A DNA stretch of 43,355 bases from assembly GCA_900543445.1 (NCBI GenBank), contig UQRC01000023.1, forward strand, positions 1-43,355, read 5' to 3'. The translations under genes were made by a program, and so were the position numbers. Source of the stretch: an uncultured Lachnobacterium sp. Lineage in GTDB: Bacteria > Bacillota > Clostridia > Lachnospirales > Lachnospiraceae. The notes beneath the pieces are model-generated. The model worked only from the letters and a program-made list of their open reading frames with translations, had not been told where the DNA came from and did not search any database. Positions 6,789 to 15,306 of the stretch are shown here, in pieces; the stretch's first letter is position 1; each line of letters begins with the position of its first letter.

Positions 6789-7667
6789 ATGTCAAAGAAG
6801 GTCAGACAGGTTGCCGGAAATTATGTATTGATTCTGGTAGGAACTGCGGTGATGGCTTTAGCGATTCAGTGTATCTATGACAGAGTCGGACTTGTGACGG
6901 GAGGATTTACCGGTCTTACGATTGTGATCCGTAGCCTGACAAAGTCTGTGATTGAGGGCGGTATTCCACTGTGGTTTACCAATATTGTGTTGAACATTCC
7001 GGTGTTCCTTTATTCGTATATCAAATTTGGCAGGAAATTTGTTGGAAGAACGCTTATTGCAACATTGATGCTGTCTGTGTGGCTGTATATCATTCCGGGA
7101 GTGGATCTCTCGGGAGATGATTATCTGCTGGCGGCGTTGTTTGGTGGCGTGTTTACCGGAGTCGGAATGGGACTGGTACTTAGAGCAGGTGCAACGACCG
7201 GAGGAACGGATATGGTAGCGGCTTTGATTCAGTCCCGGATGCGACATTACTCGGTTGTGCAGATTATGCAGGTAATGGATGCGGCAATCGTGATTGCCGG
7301 ACTTTATGTGTTCGGGCTTCGCTCGACGCTATATGCAGTTGTATCGATTTTTGTCATGACGAAGGTCTCGGATGCCTTTCTGGAAGGCTTTAAAAATTCC
7401 AAGGCGGCGCTGATCATCACCAATCATCACGAGGAAGTAGCGCAGCGACTGATGGATGAACTGGATCGCGGCGTAACCGGAATGGATGCAAAAGGTATGT
7501 ACACACAAAATTATAAATGTGTGTTGTACTGTGTTGTGTCGCGCAAGGAAATTGTGCGGCTGAAGGAAATTGTCAATGATGTGGATCCGGAAGCGTTTGT
7601 AATCGTATCGGATGTGCGTGAAGTGCTCGGGGAAGGTTTTATGGAATATTCCTCGCAGGACTTCTAA
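6789..7667 (+). CDS. YitT-family membrane protein (YitT + DUF2179)
   Basis: A protein of about 292 residues with five to six hydrophobic segments between ~8 and ~195 and a soluble C-terminal domain (~205-292) of the DUF2179 type. Family marks are GLVTGGFTGLTIVI near the first helices, the Gly-rich LRAGATTGGTDMVA around residue 135, and in the tail TGMDAKGMYTQ and VDPEAFVIVSDVREVLGEGF. The substrate or role of YitT proteins is not established. Possible starts are ATG 6780, overlapping the previous gene, or ATG 6789, just after its stop; AGGA at 6774-6777 is better placed for 6789. It is the second gene of the unit begun by the WecG-like gene and ends at a strong terminator. Confidence 0.85.
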   Translation: MSKKVRQVAGNYVLILVGTAVMALAIQCIYDRVGLVTGGFTGLTIVIRSLTKSVIEGGIPLWFTNIVLNIPVFLYSYIKFGRKFVGRTLIATLMLSVWLYIIPGVDLSGDDYLLAALFGGVFTGVGMGLVLRAGATTGGTDMVAALIQSRMRHYSVVQIMQVMDAAIVIAGLYVFGLRSTLYAVVSIFVMTKVSDAFLEGFKNSKAALIITNHHEEVAQRLMDELDRGVTGMDAKGMYTQNYKCVLYCVVSRKEIVRLKEIVNDVDPEAFVIVSDVREVLGEGFMEYSSQDF

Positions 7668-7723
7668 AATACAGGATTTCGGCATAATGCCTAGTACAAA
7701 ATTACTAATAAGATTTCATCCAA

Positions 7724-7769
7724 AAAGAGGAAATGCATAAAAAATAACGCATTTCCTCTTTATTTTTTT
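7724..7769 (+). terminator. Rho-independent terminator after the YitT gene
   Basis: A 13-bp perfect stem, AAAGAGGAAATGC (7724-7736) with GCATTTCCTCTTT (7749-7761), followed by an A and seven T. Confidence 0.92.
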
Positions 7770-7837
7770 GTAGAATTATATTAAAATAGTAAAAGATGCT
7801 AATTCATAAGCAAATATGGGGATAAGGAGAAAGGGTT

Positions 7838-8926
7838 ATGATTTCCAATCAGATACTTCAGAATACAATTGATGGTCTCAAGAACATTACCAGAACGGAT
7901 CTCTGTGTGATTGATGTGGAGGGCAAGATCCTCGCAGCAACGTTCCCGGATGCGGAACAGTTTATCGCTTCTGCACAGTCGTTTGTCGGATCTCCGGCAG
8001 ACAGTCAGGTTGTGAACGGATGTCAGTTCTTTAAGGTGTTTGATGATCACCAGTTAGAATATATTTTACTCGCTTATGGGGACAGCGAGGATGTGTATAT
8101 GATCGGAAAGATTGCCAGTTTCCAGATCCAGAATCTTCTTGTCGCTTATAAGGAGCGCTTTGATAAGGATAACTTTATCAAGAATCTGATTCTGGACAAT
8201 TTGCTTTTGGTAGATATCTACAATCGCGCAAAGAAGCTTCATATTGAGACGGAGATGCGCAGGGTTGTCTTTCTTGTAGAGACGAACCGTGAGAAGGATG
8301 GTAATGAGTTGGAGAAGATTCGCGGGCTCTTTGGCGGCAAGTCGAAGGATTTTGTTACGGCGGTGGATGAGAAGAACATCATTGTTGTCAAGGAACTGGG
8401 CGAAAATGAGACATATGACGATCTGAAGAAGACGGCGGATGTGATCATCAACCTGTTTCGTTCAGATGCAAACTGTAACGTCCATATTGCCTATGGAACG
8501 ATTGTCAATGAGTTAAAAGAAGTATCGCGTTCTTATAAAGAAGCAAGGATGGCACTCGATGTTGGTAAAATTTTCTTTGAGGATCAGGATGTGATTGCGT
8601 ATTCACAGCTTGGCATCGGTCGTCTGATCTATCAGCTCCCGATTCCTTTGTGTAAGATGTTTATCAAGGAAATCTTTGACGGAAAGTCACCGGATGAGTT
8701 TGATGATGAAATCCTGACAACGATCAATAAGTTCTTTGAGAACAACCTCAATGTGTCAGAGACTTCCAGACAACTGTATATTCACCGCAATACGCTGGTG
8801 TATCGTCTGGACAAGCTTCAGAAGAGTACAGGTCTGGATCTAAGAGTCTTCGAGGACGCAATTACCTTTAAGATTGCGCTCATGGTAGTCAAGTACATGA
8901 AGTATATGGAGACATTGGACTACTAA
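7838..8926 (+). CDS. PucR-type helix-turn-helix transcriptional regulator
   Basis: A 362-residue protein whose C-terminus carries the PucR/CdaR-type helix-turn-helix (HTH_30), ~305-350: LNVSETSRQLYIHRNTLVYR followed by LDKLQKSTGLDLR. The middle part (~140-260, with VFLVETNR and HIAYGTIVNELKEVSRSYKEA) resembles the GGDEF-like domain usual in this class. The N-terminal ~120 residues look like a small-molecule sensing domain (DLCVIDVEGKILAATFPDAEQF). The inducer is unknown. The ATG is preceded by a GGAGAAAGG purine run. It lies 13 bases before ftsE with no terminator, so it is probably co-transcribed with ftsEX. Members of this family control sugar-diacid or purine use elsewhere, and that cannot be transferred here. 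Confidence 0.85.
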   Translation: MISNQILQNTIDGLKNITRTDLCVIDVEGKILAATFPDAEQFIASAQSFVGSPADSQVVNGCQFFKVFDDHQLEYILLAYGDSEDVYMIGKIASFQIQNLLVAYKERFDKDNFIKNLILDNLLLVDIYNRAKKLHIETEMRRVVFLVETNREKDGNELEKIRGLFGGKSKDFVTAVDEKNIIVVKELGENETYDDLKKTADVIINLFRSDANCNVHIAYGTIVNELKEVSRSYKEARMALDVGKIFFEDQDVIAYSQLGIGRLIYQLPIPLCKMFIKEIFDGKSPDEFDDEILTTINKFFENNLNVSETSRQLYIHRNTLVYRLDKLQKSTGLDLRVFEDAITFKIALMVVKYMKYMETLDY

Positions 8927-8939
8927 TTAAGGAGAAAAA

Positions 8940-9626
8940 ATGATTAAACTGGAACATGTCAGTAAGTCGTATTCTGCAGGAATTCCTGCCTTAAATGATG
9001 TGAATCTGGAAATAGAAGACGGAGAATTTGTGTTTATCGTCGGAGACAGCGGATCCGGCAAATCAACACTGATCAAATTATTATTAAAGGAGTTGGAACC
9101 GACCGAAGGTGTGATTACGGTCGATGGAAAAGTATTAAGTAAAATCAGGCGCAAACAGGTTCCGAAATACCGGAGAAATGTCGGCGTTGTCTTTCAGGAT
9201 TTCCGATTGTTAAAGGATCGGAATGTCTATGATAATGTCGCATTTGCTCAGAAGGTGGTCGGAGAACCGAACAGTCATATCCGCAAGAAGGTACCGCTTA
9301 TGCTTTCTATGGTCGGACTGGCTGCAAAGTATCGCTCTTTCCCAAGACAGCTTTCCGGTGGTGAGCAGCAGAGAGTGGCGATTGCACGAGCTTTGATCAA
9401 TGAACCGGATATACTGCTTGCGGATGAACCGACCGGTAATCTGGATAACAATAATGCGTGGGAGATCATGAAACTTCTTGAGGAAATCAATGCCAAGGGA
9501 ACGACGGTTCTCGTTGTAACCCATAACCTTGAGATTGTCAAGGTTATGAAGAAGCGCGTTATAACCGTAAAGAAAGGTACTATCGTCAGTGATAGTAAGC
9601 AGGGTGAATTTGACGATGAAGATTAA
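8940..9626 (+). CDS. ftsE: Cell-division ATP-binding protein FtsE
   Basis: A 228-residue ABC ATPase, the cytoplasmic half of FtsEX, which transmits ATP hydrolysis across the membrane to activate peptidoglycan hydrolases. Walker A GDSGSGKST (~38-46), Q-loop VVFQDFRLL (~83-91), signature LSGGEQQR (~139-146), Walker B ILLADEP (~159-165) and the switch His in VVTHN are all intact. The sequence VFQDFRLLKDRNVYDNVAF is typical of FtsE. AGGAGAAA precedes the ATG. Its 3' end overlaps ftsX by 11 bases, so the two are translationally coupled. Confidence 0.97.
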   Translation: MIKLEHVSKSYSAGIPALNDVNLEIEDGEFVFIVGDSGSGKSTLIKLLLKELEPTEGVITVDGKVLSKIRRKQVPKYRRNVGVVFQDFRLLKDRNVYDNVAFAQKVVGEPNSHIRKKVPLMLSMVGLAAKYRSFPRQLSGGEQQRVAIARALINEPDILLADEPTGNLDNNNAWEIMKLLEEINAKGTTVLVVTHNLEIVKVMKKRVITVKKGTIVSDSKQGEFDDED

Positions 9627-10524
9627 TACCTTTTTTTATTCGATTAAGCAGGGGCTGAAAAACATTTTCCGCAATAAAATGTTCTCTCTGGCGTCGATCG
9701 CAACGATGGCAGCGTGCATTTTTATGTTCGGACTGTTCTATATTATTATTGCAAATTTTACCTCGACCGTGCATACCATAGAAAAGGGAGTATCGGTCAC
9801 AGTCTTTTTTGATAAAGGGCTGTCAGAAGATGAAATACAAAATATTGGAGATGAGATTTCCAAACGTGTGGAAGTCGGCAAGATAGAGTATGTATCTGCT
9901 GATGAAGCATGGAAGGATTTCCAGGGGGTCTATTTCAAGGGAAGAGAGAGTCTGGCGCAGGGATTTGCCGGTGACAACCCGCTTGCAAACAGTGCGCACT
10001 ATCAGATTTACCTGAATGATGTGTCAATGCAGAATTCGCTTGTTACCTATCTGCAGTCCATTGATGGAGTGCGTGATGTAAAGGAATCTGCAAAGGTAGC
10101 AAACACACTTACGGATTTTAATAAACTGCTCGGTTATGTGTCGGGTGGTATTATTATCATTCTTTTATGCGTTGCGGTCTTTTTGATCAGCAATACCGTC
10201 ACGGTCGGTATCTCTGTTCGCAAGGAAGAGATCGCGATCATGAAACTCATTGGTGCGACCGATTATCTGGTGCGTGCACCGTTTATTGTGGAAGGTATGG
10301 CGATCGGGCTGATCGGCGCGGCGATACCACTTATTCTGTTATATTTTATGTACCAGAAGATTATCGTATATATAGCAGATAAGTTTAATTTCATTGGTTC
10401 GATGATCGATTTCGTATCGGTACACACGGTGTTTAAGACTTTGATTCCTGTTGCTGTCATTCTCGGTGTAGGAATTGGATTCCTCGGAAGCCGCCTGACG
10501 ATACGCAAGCATCTGAAAGTATAA
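9616..10524 (+). CDS. ftsX: Cell-division permease-like protein FtsX
   Basis: A 302-residue partner of FtsE. The topology matches FtsX: a short cytoplasmic N-terminus (FFYSIKQGLKNIFRNKMFSL), TM1 (~24-46), a large extracellular domain (~48-170) with the VTVFFDKGLSEDEI and EYVSADEAWKDF motifs, then three TM helices (~175-200, ~225-250, ~272-295) enclosing the cytoplasmic RKEEIAIMKLIGATDYLVR loop. The start is ATG 9616 within the end of ftsE, with AGGGTG ten bases upstream. The extracellular domain should contact a hydrolase; the three secreted hydrolases at 0.9-5.6 kb are possible clients, but none has an evident coiled coil (speculative). A terminator hairpin follows. Confidence 0.95.
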   Translation: MKINTFFYSIKQGLKNIFRNKMFSLASIATMAACIFMFGLFYIIIANFTSTVHTIEKGVSVTVFFDKGLSEDEIQNIGDEISKRVEVGKIEYVSADEAWKDFQGVYFKGRESLAQGFAGDNPLANSAHYQIYLNDVSMQNSLVTYLQSIDGVRDVKESAKVANTLTDFNKLLGYVSGGIIIILLCVAVFLISNTVTVGISVRKEEIAIMKLIGATDYLVRAPFIVEGMAIGLIGAAIPLILLYFMYQKIIVYIADKFNFIGSMIDFVSVHTVFKTLIPVAVILGVGIGFLGSRLTIRKHLKV

Positions 10525-10532
10525 GGATATAC

Positions 10533-10558
10533 AGCCATGCTGATGAGGCATGGCTTTT
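10533..10558 (+). terminator. Terminator-like hairpin between ftsX and ctpA
   Basis: AGCCATGC (10533-10540), a seven-base loop, GCATGGCT (10548-10555), then TTT and C-rich sequence. The short T-run suggests partial read-through into ctpA. Confidence 0.6.
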
Positions 10559-10659
10559 CCCTTATATACAGAACATTCGGCAGGCAATTTTACCGGATAG
10601 ATACGACAAATGTTATGAAAGTTTGTTAACAGGGAAAATAAACCGATTTGGAGGATAAC

Positions 10660-11982
10660 ATGGATTACAACGAGGAAAACAAACAACTGGATACAACACC
10701 GACCGTACAGTTTGAAGAGACTGGAAAGCAAAAGAAGCCGCACAAGCGGAAAAGCTTCGGTTTTGGGCTGATACTGGGAATTGTGATCGGATGCCTTGTT
10801 CTTGGCATCGGTGGTGTGGCAGGAATGGGAATCTATGCCAATACGACCGGCAATTATCTGATTATCAGTCCAAAAGGTGTAACGCAGACATCGGATAATA
10901 AAGTCCTGAACCGCAAGACGATAGGCAAGATCGAGGAGCTTCTGGCTTACATTGATTTATATTATAATGATGAATATGATGCGGATGATGTCCGTGATGC
11001 AATCTATGAGGGAACCTTAAGCGGACTTGGGGATCCGTATTCGGTCTACTATACGGCGGATGACTATAAGGATCTTCAGATTTCCACATCCGGAAACTAT
11101 TATGGTATCGGAGCGGGATTGATGCAGAATGCCAAGACTATGGAAGTGACGGTTTCAAAGGTATATGAAGGAACGCCGGCGGAAGATGCGGGACTTGAGG
11201 ATGGAGATCAGATCTTAAAAGTCGATGATGTTGAAGCGACGAGCATGGAATTGTCCAACCTTGTAAAGAAGATTCGTGGGGAGGAAGGCACAACGGTGCA
11301 TCTTCAGATTTACCGGGAGTCGAGTGGAGAGACCCTTGAAGTGGATGTGAAACGTGCGAACGTAGATCTCCCGAGTGTCAGTTACGAGATGCTGGATGGC
11401 AGCATCGGTTACATACAGATCAGTGAATTCCAAAGTAATACCGCAAATCAGTTCAAGGCGGCAGTCAAGGATCTGCAGAGTCAGGATATGAAGAGTATGA
11501 TCGTTGATGTACGCAGCAATCCGGGTGGACTGATCACTTCGGTTGTAGATATCCTGGATCAGATTCTGCCGGAGGGCACGGTTGTTTATACGGAAGATAA
11601 GTATGGCAAGCGCGAGAACTATACTTCGGACAGCAATTGTCTTAAGCTTCCGATCGCTGTCCTTGTCAATGAGAACAGTGCGAGTGCTTCTGAGATTTTT
11701 GCCGGAGCAATCAAGGATTATAATTACGGAACGCTCATCGGTGTAAAGACCTTCGGAAAAGGCATTGTGCAGACGGTTTATCCTCTTGAAGACGGCGATG
11801 CAATCAAGATTACGACGGCGAAATATTATACACCGAATGGAAATTACATTCACAAGGTCGGCATCACACCGGATATTGAGGTGGAGTACAATTATTCCGG
11901 ACCGAAGGATGAAAAATACGATAAGAAATATGATAACCAGTTACAAAAAGCGATTGAAGTATTGCAGGACGAAGCAAAGTAG
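10660..11982 (+). CDS. S41-family carboxy-terminal processing peptidase (CtpA type)
   Basis: A 440-residue membrane-anchored serine protease. A cytoplasmic Lys/Arg-rich N-terminus is followed by one TM helix (~34-60, GLILGIVIGCLVLGIGGVAG). The extracytoplasmic part has a PDZ domain (~140-225, with the YYGIGAGLM ligand-binding loop and GTPAEDAGLEDGDQI) and the S41 protease core (~235-410). The catalytic Ser is in ENSASASEIFAG and the Lys in VKTFGKG. The ATG at 10660 has GGAGG ten bases upstream and is preferred to the in-frame TTG at 10648. The ftsE-ftsX-ctpA order is conserved across Firmicutes and suggests a link to division-site wall remodelling. In other species these proteases trim or degrade wall hydrolases and prime regulated proteolysis; the substrate here is unknown. 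Confidence 0.95.
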   Translation: MDYNEENKQLDTTPTVQFEETGKQKKPHKRKSFGFGLILGIVIGCLVLGIGGVAGMGIYANTTGNYLIISPKGVTQTSDNKVLNRKTIGKIEELLAYIDLYYNDEYDADDVRDAIYEGTLSGLGDPYSVYYTADDYKDLQISTSGNYYGIGAGLMQNAKTMEVTVSKVYEGTPAEDAGLEDGDQILKVDDVEATSMELSNLVKKIRGEEGTTVHLQIYRESSGETLEVDVKRANVDLPSVSYEMLDGSIGYIQISEFQSNTANQFKAAVKDLQSQDMKSMIVDVRSNPGGLITSVVDILDQILPEGTVVYTEDKYGKRENYTSDSNCLKLPIAVLVNENSASASEIFAGAIKDYNYGTLIGVKTFGKGIVQTVYPLEDGDAIKITTAKYYTPNGNYIHKVGITPDIEVEYNYSGPKDEKYDKKYDNQLQKAIEVLQDEAK

Positions 11983-11996
11983 AACGCACAAAGAGA

Positions 11997-12025
11997 TTGC
12001 TTTCATTGTAGGAATCCGCTACAAT
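11997..12025 (+). promoter_or_regulatory. Promoter of prfB
   Basis: TTGCTT (11997-12002), a 17-base spacer, TACAAT (12020-12025); predicted start near 12032, about 30 nt before the GTG start codon. Confidence 0.65.
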
Positions 12026-12063
12026 AGACAACAGATATAGGATAAACGAAAAGGGGTGATTCT

Positions 12064-13198
12064 GTGGTAGAATTGGATAATTTTAAGAGCCAGCTTCTCG
12101 GCTATAAGGCTCCGCTGCAGGAAGTGAGGGATTCACTTTGACTTAGCGGGCAAGGAGCAGCGCATCCAGGAACTGGAGCGCGAGATGGAAGCACCGGACT
12201 TCTGGAATGATCCGGTCGTGTCCCAGGAGAAGATGAAGGAACTCAAAAGTCTCAAGGATGACGTGCAGACGTATGCAACGCTTTCCGGTCAGTATGACGA
12301 TATCGAGACAATGATCGAGATGGGATACGAGGAAGAAGATCCGGAACTGATTCCGGAGATTGCTGAGATGATGGATGAATTTGTTTCAACGTATGAGAAC
12401 ATTCGTATGAAGACACTTTTATCCGGTGAATATGACAGAAATAATGCGATTCTTTCTCTTCATGCAGGAGCAGGAGGCACCGAATCGTGCGATTGGGCAG
12501 CGATGCTTTTTCGTATGTATTCCCGCTGGGCGGATAAGAAGGGCTTTCAGCTCGAGGTACTCGATTCGCTGGATGGCGATGAGGCAGGCATTAAGTCGAT
12601 CACATTCCAGGTAAACGGAGAGAATGCTTACGGATATTTGAAGTCCGAAAAAGGCGTACACCGTCTTGTGCGTATATCGCCTTTTAACGCGGCCGGTAAG
12701 AGACAGACGTCGTTCGTATCCTGCGATGTGATGCCGGATATTGAGGAGGATGTGGATATTGAAATCAAGGATGAAGATATCCGTATTGATACTTACCGTT
12801 CGAGTGGTGCCGGTGGACAGCATATTAATAAGACATCATCGGCAATCCGAATCACACACTATCCGACCGGAATTGTTGTGCAGTGCCAGAACGAGCGCTC
12901 GCAGCATATGAACAAGGATAAGGCGATGCAGATGCTGAAGGCGAAACTGTATCTGCTGAAACAGGAGGAGAATGCTGCCAAGGCGGCTGGAATCCGCGGT
13001 GAAGTGACGGAGATTGGCTGGGGCAATCAGATTCGTTCTTATGTTATGCAACCGTACACGATGGTCAAGGACCATAGAACCGGTGTGGAGAGTGGCAATG
13101 TGGATGCGGTTATGGACGGCGGACTGGATCCGTTTATCAACGGTTATCTCAAGTGGCTGAGTTTAGGCTGCCCGAAGTCGATGGAGGATGAAACGTAA
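12064..13198 (+). CDS. prfB: Peptide chain release factor 2, with programmed +1 frameshift
   Basis: RF2 recognises UGA/UAA stop codons and releases the finished peptide. Translation starts at GTG 12064 (GGGGTGA upstream), runs 25 codons to CTT (12136-12138), meets an in-frame TGA (12139-12141), and must slip +1 to continue as GAC TTA GCG. The joined product is 377 residues: join(12064..12138,12140..13198). Codon recognition uses SPF at 205-207 and peptide release uses GGQ at 250-252, both at the same numbers as in E. coli RF2. A caller that ignores the slip would start this gene at the internal ATG 12185 and lose ~40 residues. The last base of the stop codon is the first base of the next gene's ATG, so the downstream zinc-ribbon gene is translationally coupled. 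Confidence 0.97.
12125..12142 (+). other. prfB autoregulatory +1 frameshift site
   Basis: A Shine-Dalgarno-like GTGAGGGA just upstream of the slippery CTT-TGA-C heptamer. As in other bacteria, low RF2 should stall termination at TGA and favour slippage to TTT, raising RF2. The purine stretch is weaker than the E. coli AGGGGG. Confidence 0.92.
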
Positions 13199-13956
13199 TG
13201 ACGGCAGGAATGGTCGTAGTAGTGATTCTGTTATGTGTCGTGATCGTGATCACGCTTGGCGTATGGGCAATCACGAACAGAGTGAAGAAATTCTCGCGGG
13301 ACGTGTTTGGCACGGAGAACCTTGCGGAGGGAATCAACCGACAGGCGGATCTGGCAGCGGAGACACCGAAGTCCGTGTCCGGTATGACGAGGTTGATGGA
13401 ACCACAGATCATGCGGGATTTTCCGGATTTTTCATGGGAAGAGTTCAAGCATCGTGCAGAAAATATGCTGATATCTGCGCTGCTTGCTATCACAAGTGGG
13501 GATGTGACAACGATTGTGGATGCATCGGATACGCTGAAAGAACAGATCCGGAACCGCATCGGTGATAATGAGGCCTCTGGGGTGAAGGAAAATTTTGAAC
13601 AGATCAAAATACATCAGACAGAGATTTCGAATTATCACAAGGAAAAGGGAACTTGCGTGATTACGATCCAGAGTTCGGTCGAGTATTTTTACAGTAAGAT
13701 GCGGGGAGACGAGCTGATTGCCGGATCGAAGGAGCGAAAGACACAGACAAAGTATAATACGGAACTTATTTATATACAGGATAGTGATCTCGCGGAGTTT
13801 GATAATGCGATCGGAGTCAGTTGCCCGAATTGTGGTGCGCCGATCAAGGGGCTTGGCGAGATGCGCTGTGAATACTGTGGTACCAAGGTGACACCGGTCA
13901 ACACGAAGGTATGGTCACTACATAAGATATATGAAGTTGGTTTTCAACGGGTATAG
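13198..13956 (+). CDS. Membrane-anchored protein with Tim44-like region and zinc ribbon
   Basis: A 252-residue protein with one N-terminal TM helix (~4-27). A central region follows (~75-195; WEEFKHRAENMLISALLAIT and a two-layer pattern), which resembles the Tim44-like/NTF2 fold. A C-terminal zinc ribbon has four Cys as CPNCGAP and CEYCGTK (~207-232). No catalytic motif is visible. The ATG overlaps the prfB stop by one base, and 21 bases separate it from the SPFH gene. A zinc-ribbon membrane protein next to an SPFH zinc-ribbon protein recalls the Bacillus ydjG-ydjH-ydjI genes of the pspA operon, though no pspA is present. A membrane-stress or protein-scaffold role is an inference; the exact function is unknown. 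Confidence 0.7.
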   Translation: MTAGMVVVVILLCVVIVITLGVWAITNRVKKFSRDVFGTENLAEGINRQADLAAETPKSVSGMTRLMEPQIMRDFPDFSWEEFKHRAENMLISALLAITSGDVTTIVDASDTLKEQIRNRIGDNEASGVKENFEQIKIHQTEISNYHKEKGTCVITIQSSVEYFYSKMRGDELIAGSKERKTQTKYNTELIYIQDSDLAEFDNAIGVSCPNCGAPIKGLGEMRCEYCGTKVTPVNTKVWSLHKIYEVGFQRV

Positions 13957-13977
13957 TGAAGAAAAAGGAGAAAAATT

Positions 13978-15210
13978 ATGGGAATTATTAAAGCAGCAGC
14001 AGATCTGGTAAAGGGAAACCTTGGCGATCAGTGGCTTGAGGTCTACGAAGCAGAAAATATGGGGGATCAGACTGTTTTTACGAGAGGTGTGCAGATCCGT
14101 CGCGGACAGAACACCAAGGGAACCGACAATACGGTATCAAACGGTTCTGTTGTGCATGTCTATGACAATCAGTTTATGATTCTTGTGGATGGCGGCAAGA
14201 TCGTTGATTATACGGCGGAGCCTGGATATTATACGATCAACAATTCGGCACTTCCTTCTATGTTAAACGGACAGTTCGGAGATTCTCTGTCGGAGGCGTT
14301 TAAGCGTTTTAAATACGGCGGACAGACACCGACAAAGCAGAAGGTTTATTTCATCAATTTACAGGAGATCAAGGGAATCAAATTTGGCACAAGACAGCCG
14401 GTGAACTATTTTGATTCGTTTTATAATGCGGAACTGTTTCTTCGCGCACATGGAACTTATTCCATCAAGATTACGAATCCTCTGCAGTTCTATGCGGAGG
14501 CGATTCCGAAAAATACAGATCATGTGGAAATCGATGAGATCAATGAGCAGTATCTGTCTGAATTCTTAGAGGCATTGCAGTCTGCGATCAACCAGATGTC
14601 TGCGGACGGAATCCGCATTTCATTTGTCTCAAGTAAGGCAAGAGAACTCGGTAAATATATGGCCGGCATTCTTGATGAAGAGTGGAACCAGATGCGAGGC
14701 ATGGAAGTTCAGGCTGTCGGTATCAGCATCTCATACAATGAGGAGTCGCAGAAACTCATCAACCTCAGAAATGAGGGTGCAATGCTTTCTGATCCTACCA
14801 TCCGTGAGGGGTATGTACAGGCAGCGGCCGCAAGAGGTCTCGAGGCAGCCGGAAGCAATGCCAACGGTGCGATGGCCGGATTTATGGGGATGGGCATGGC
14901 TGGCAATATTGGAGGATCCATTGTTGGAAATGCATCCTCAGTGAATATGGCACAGATGCAGATGAATCAGCAGGCACAGAATAATATGAACCAGATGAAC
15001 ATGGGTATGGGGCAGATGAATCAGTCGAACATGGGGGTACAGCCACAGCCGCAGCAGGCAGCAGGCTGGACGTGTTCCTGCGGACAGGTGAACAGCGGTA
15101 AGTTCTGCAGCAATTGTGGTAAGCCGGCACCGTCCGCCGACTGGACGTGTTCCTGCGGACAGGTAAATACAGGAAATTTCTGCAGTAATTGTGGGAAACC
15201 AAGAGCATAA
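13978..15210 (+). CDS. SPFH-domain protein with two C-terminal zinc ribbons (YdjI-like)
   Basis: A 410-residue protein beginning with an SPFH/virion-core type domain (~20-290). Recognisable parts are VLVEVYEAEN-like start residues, GIQIRRGQNTKG-like (here VQIRRGQ), YYTINN and the long FLRAHGTYSIKITNPLQFYA strand pair. Next is an Ala/Gly and then Met/Gln/Asn-rich low-complexity linker (~285-360). The protein ends with two near-identical zinc ribbons, each WTCSCGQVN-x-G-x-FCSNCGKP (~363-385 and ~388-410). AAGGAGAAAAA precedes the ATG. Bacillus YdjI, the likely relative, is recruited to the membrane with PspA. The tandem ribbons may bind a partner that also carries a zinc ribbon, such as the upstream gene product (inference). 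No terminator is evident before the next promoter. Confidence 0.82.
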   Translation: MGIIKAAADLVKGNLGDQWLEVYEAENMGDQTVFTRGVQIRRGQNTKGTDNTVSNGSVVHVYDNQFMILVDGGKIVDYTAEPGYYTINNSALPSMLNGQFGDSLSEAFKRFKYGGQTPTKQKVYFINLQEIKGIKFGTRQPVNYFDSFYNAELFLRAHGTYSIKITNPLQFYAEAIPKNTDHVEIDEINEQYLSEFLEALQSAINQMSADGIRISFVSSKARELGKYMAGILDEEWNQMRGMEVQAVGISISYNEESQKLINLRNEGAMLSDPTIREGYVQAAAARGLEAAGSNANGAMAGFMGMGMAGNIGGSIVGNASSVNMAQMQMNQQAQNNMNQMNMGMGQMNQSNMGVQPQPQQAAGWTCSCGQVNSGKFCSNCGKPAPSADWTCSCGQVNTGNFCSNCGKPRA

Positions 15211-15222
15211 GAGGACTGGGTC

Positions 15223-15251
15223 TTGCGTTCCCTGCTTTACTGTGTTAAAAT
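15223..15251 (+). promoter_or_regulatory. Promoter of the ACT protein-hom unit
   Basis: TTGCGT (15223-15228), a 17-base spacer, TAAAAT (15246-15251), 55 bases before the next ATG. Only 12 bases separate the SPFH stop codon from the -35 element. Confidence 0.55.
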
Positions 15252-15306
15252 CTTTCGAGTGAGCACAAGTGTCGGTCATAGAAAGACAATGCAGAGGAGG
15301 TAAGGG

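Noticed and set aside
12185..13198. prfB beginning at ATG 12185
   Set aside because: It would lose the conserved N-terminus; the upstream 25 codons, the CTT-TGA-C site and SPF/GGQ numbering show the gene starts at GTG 12064 with a frameshift.
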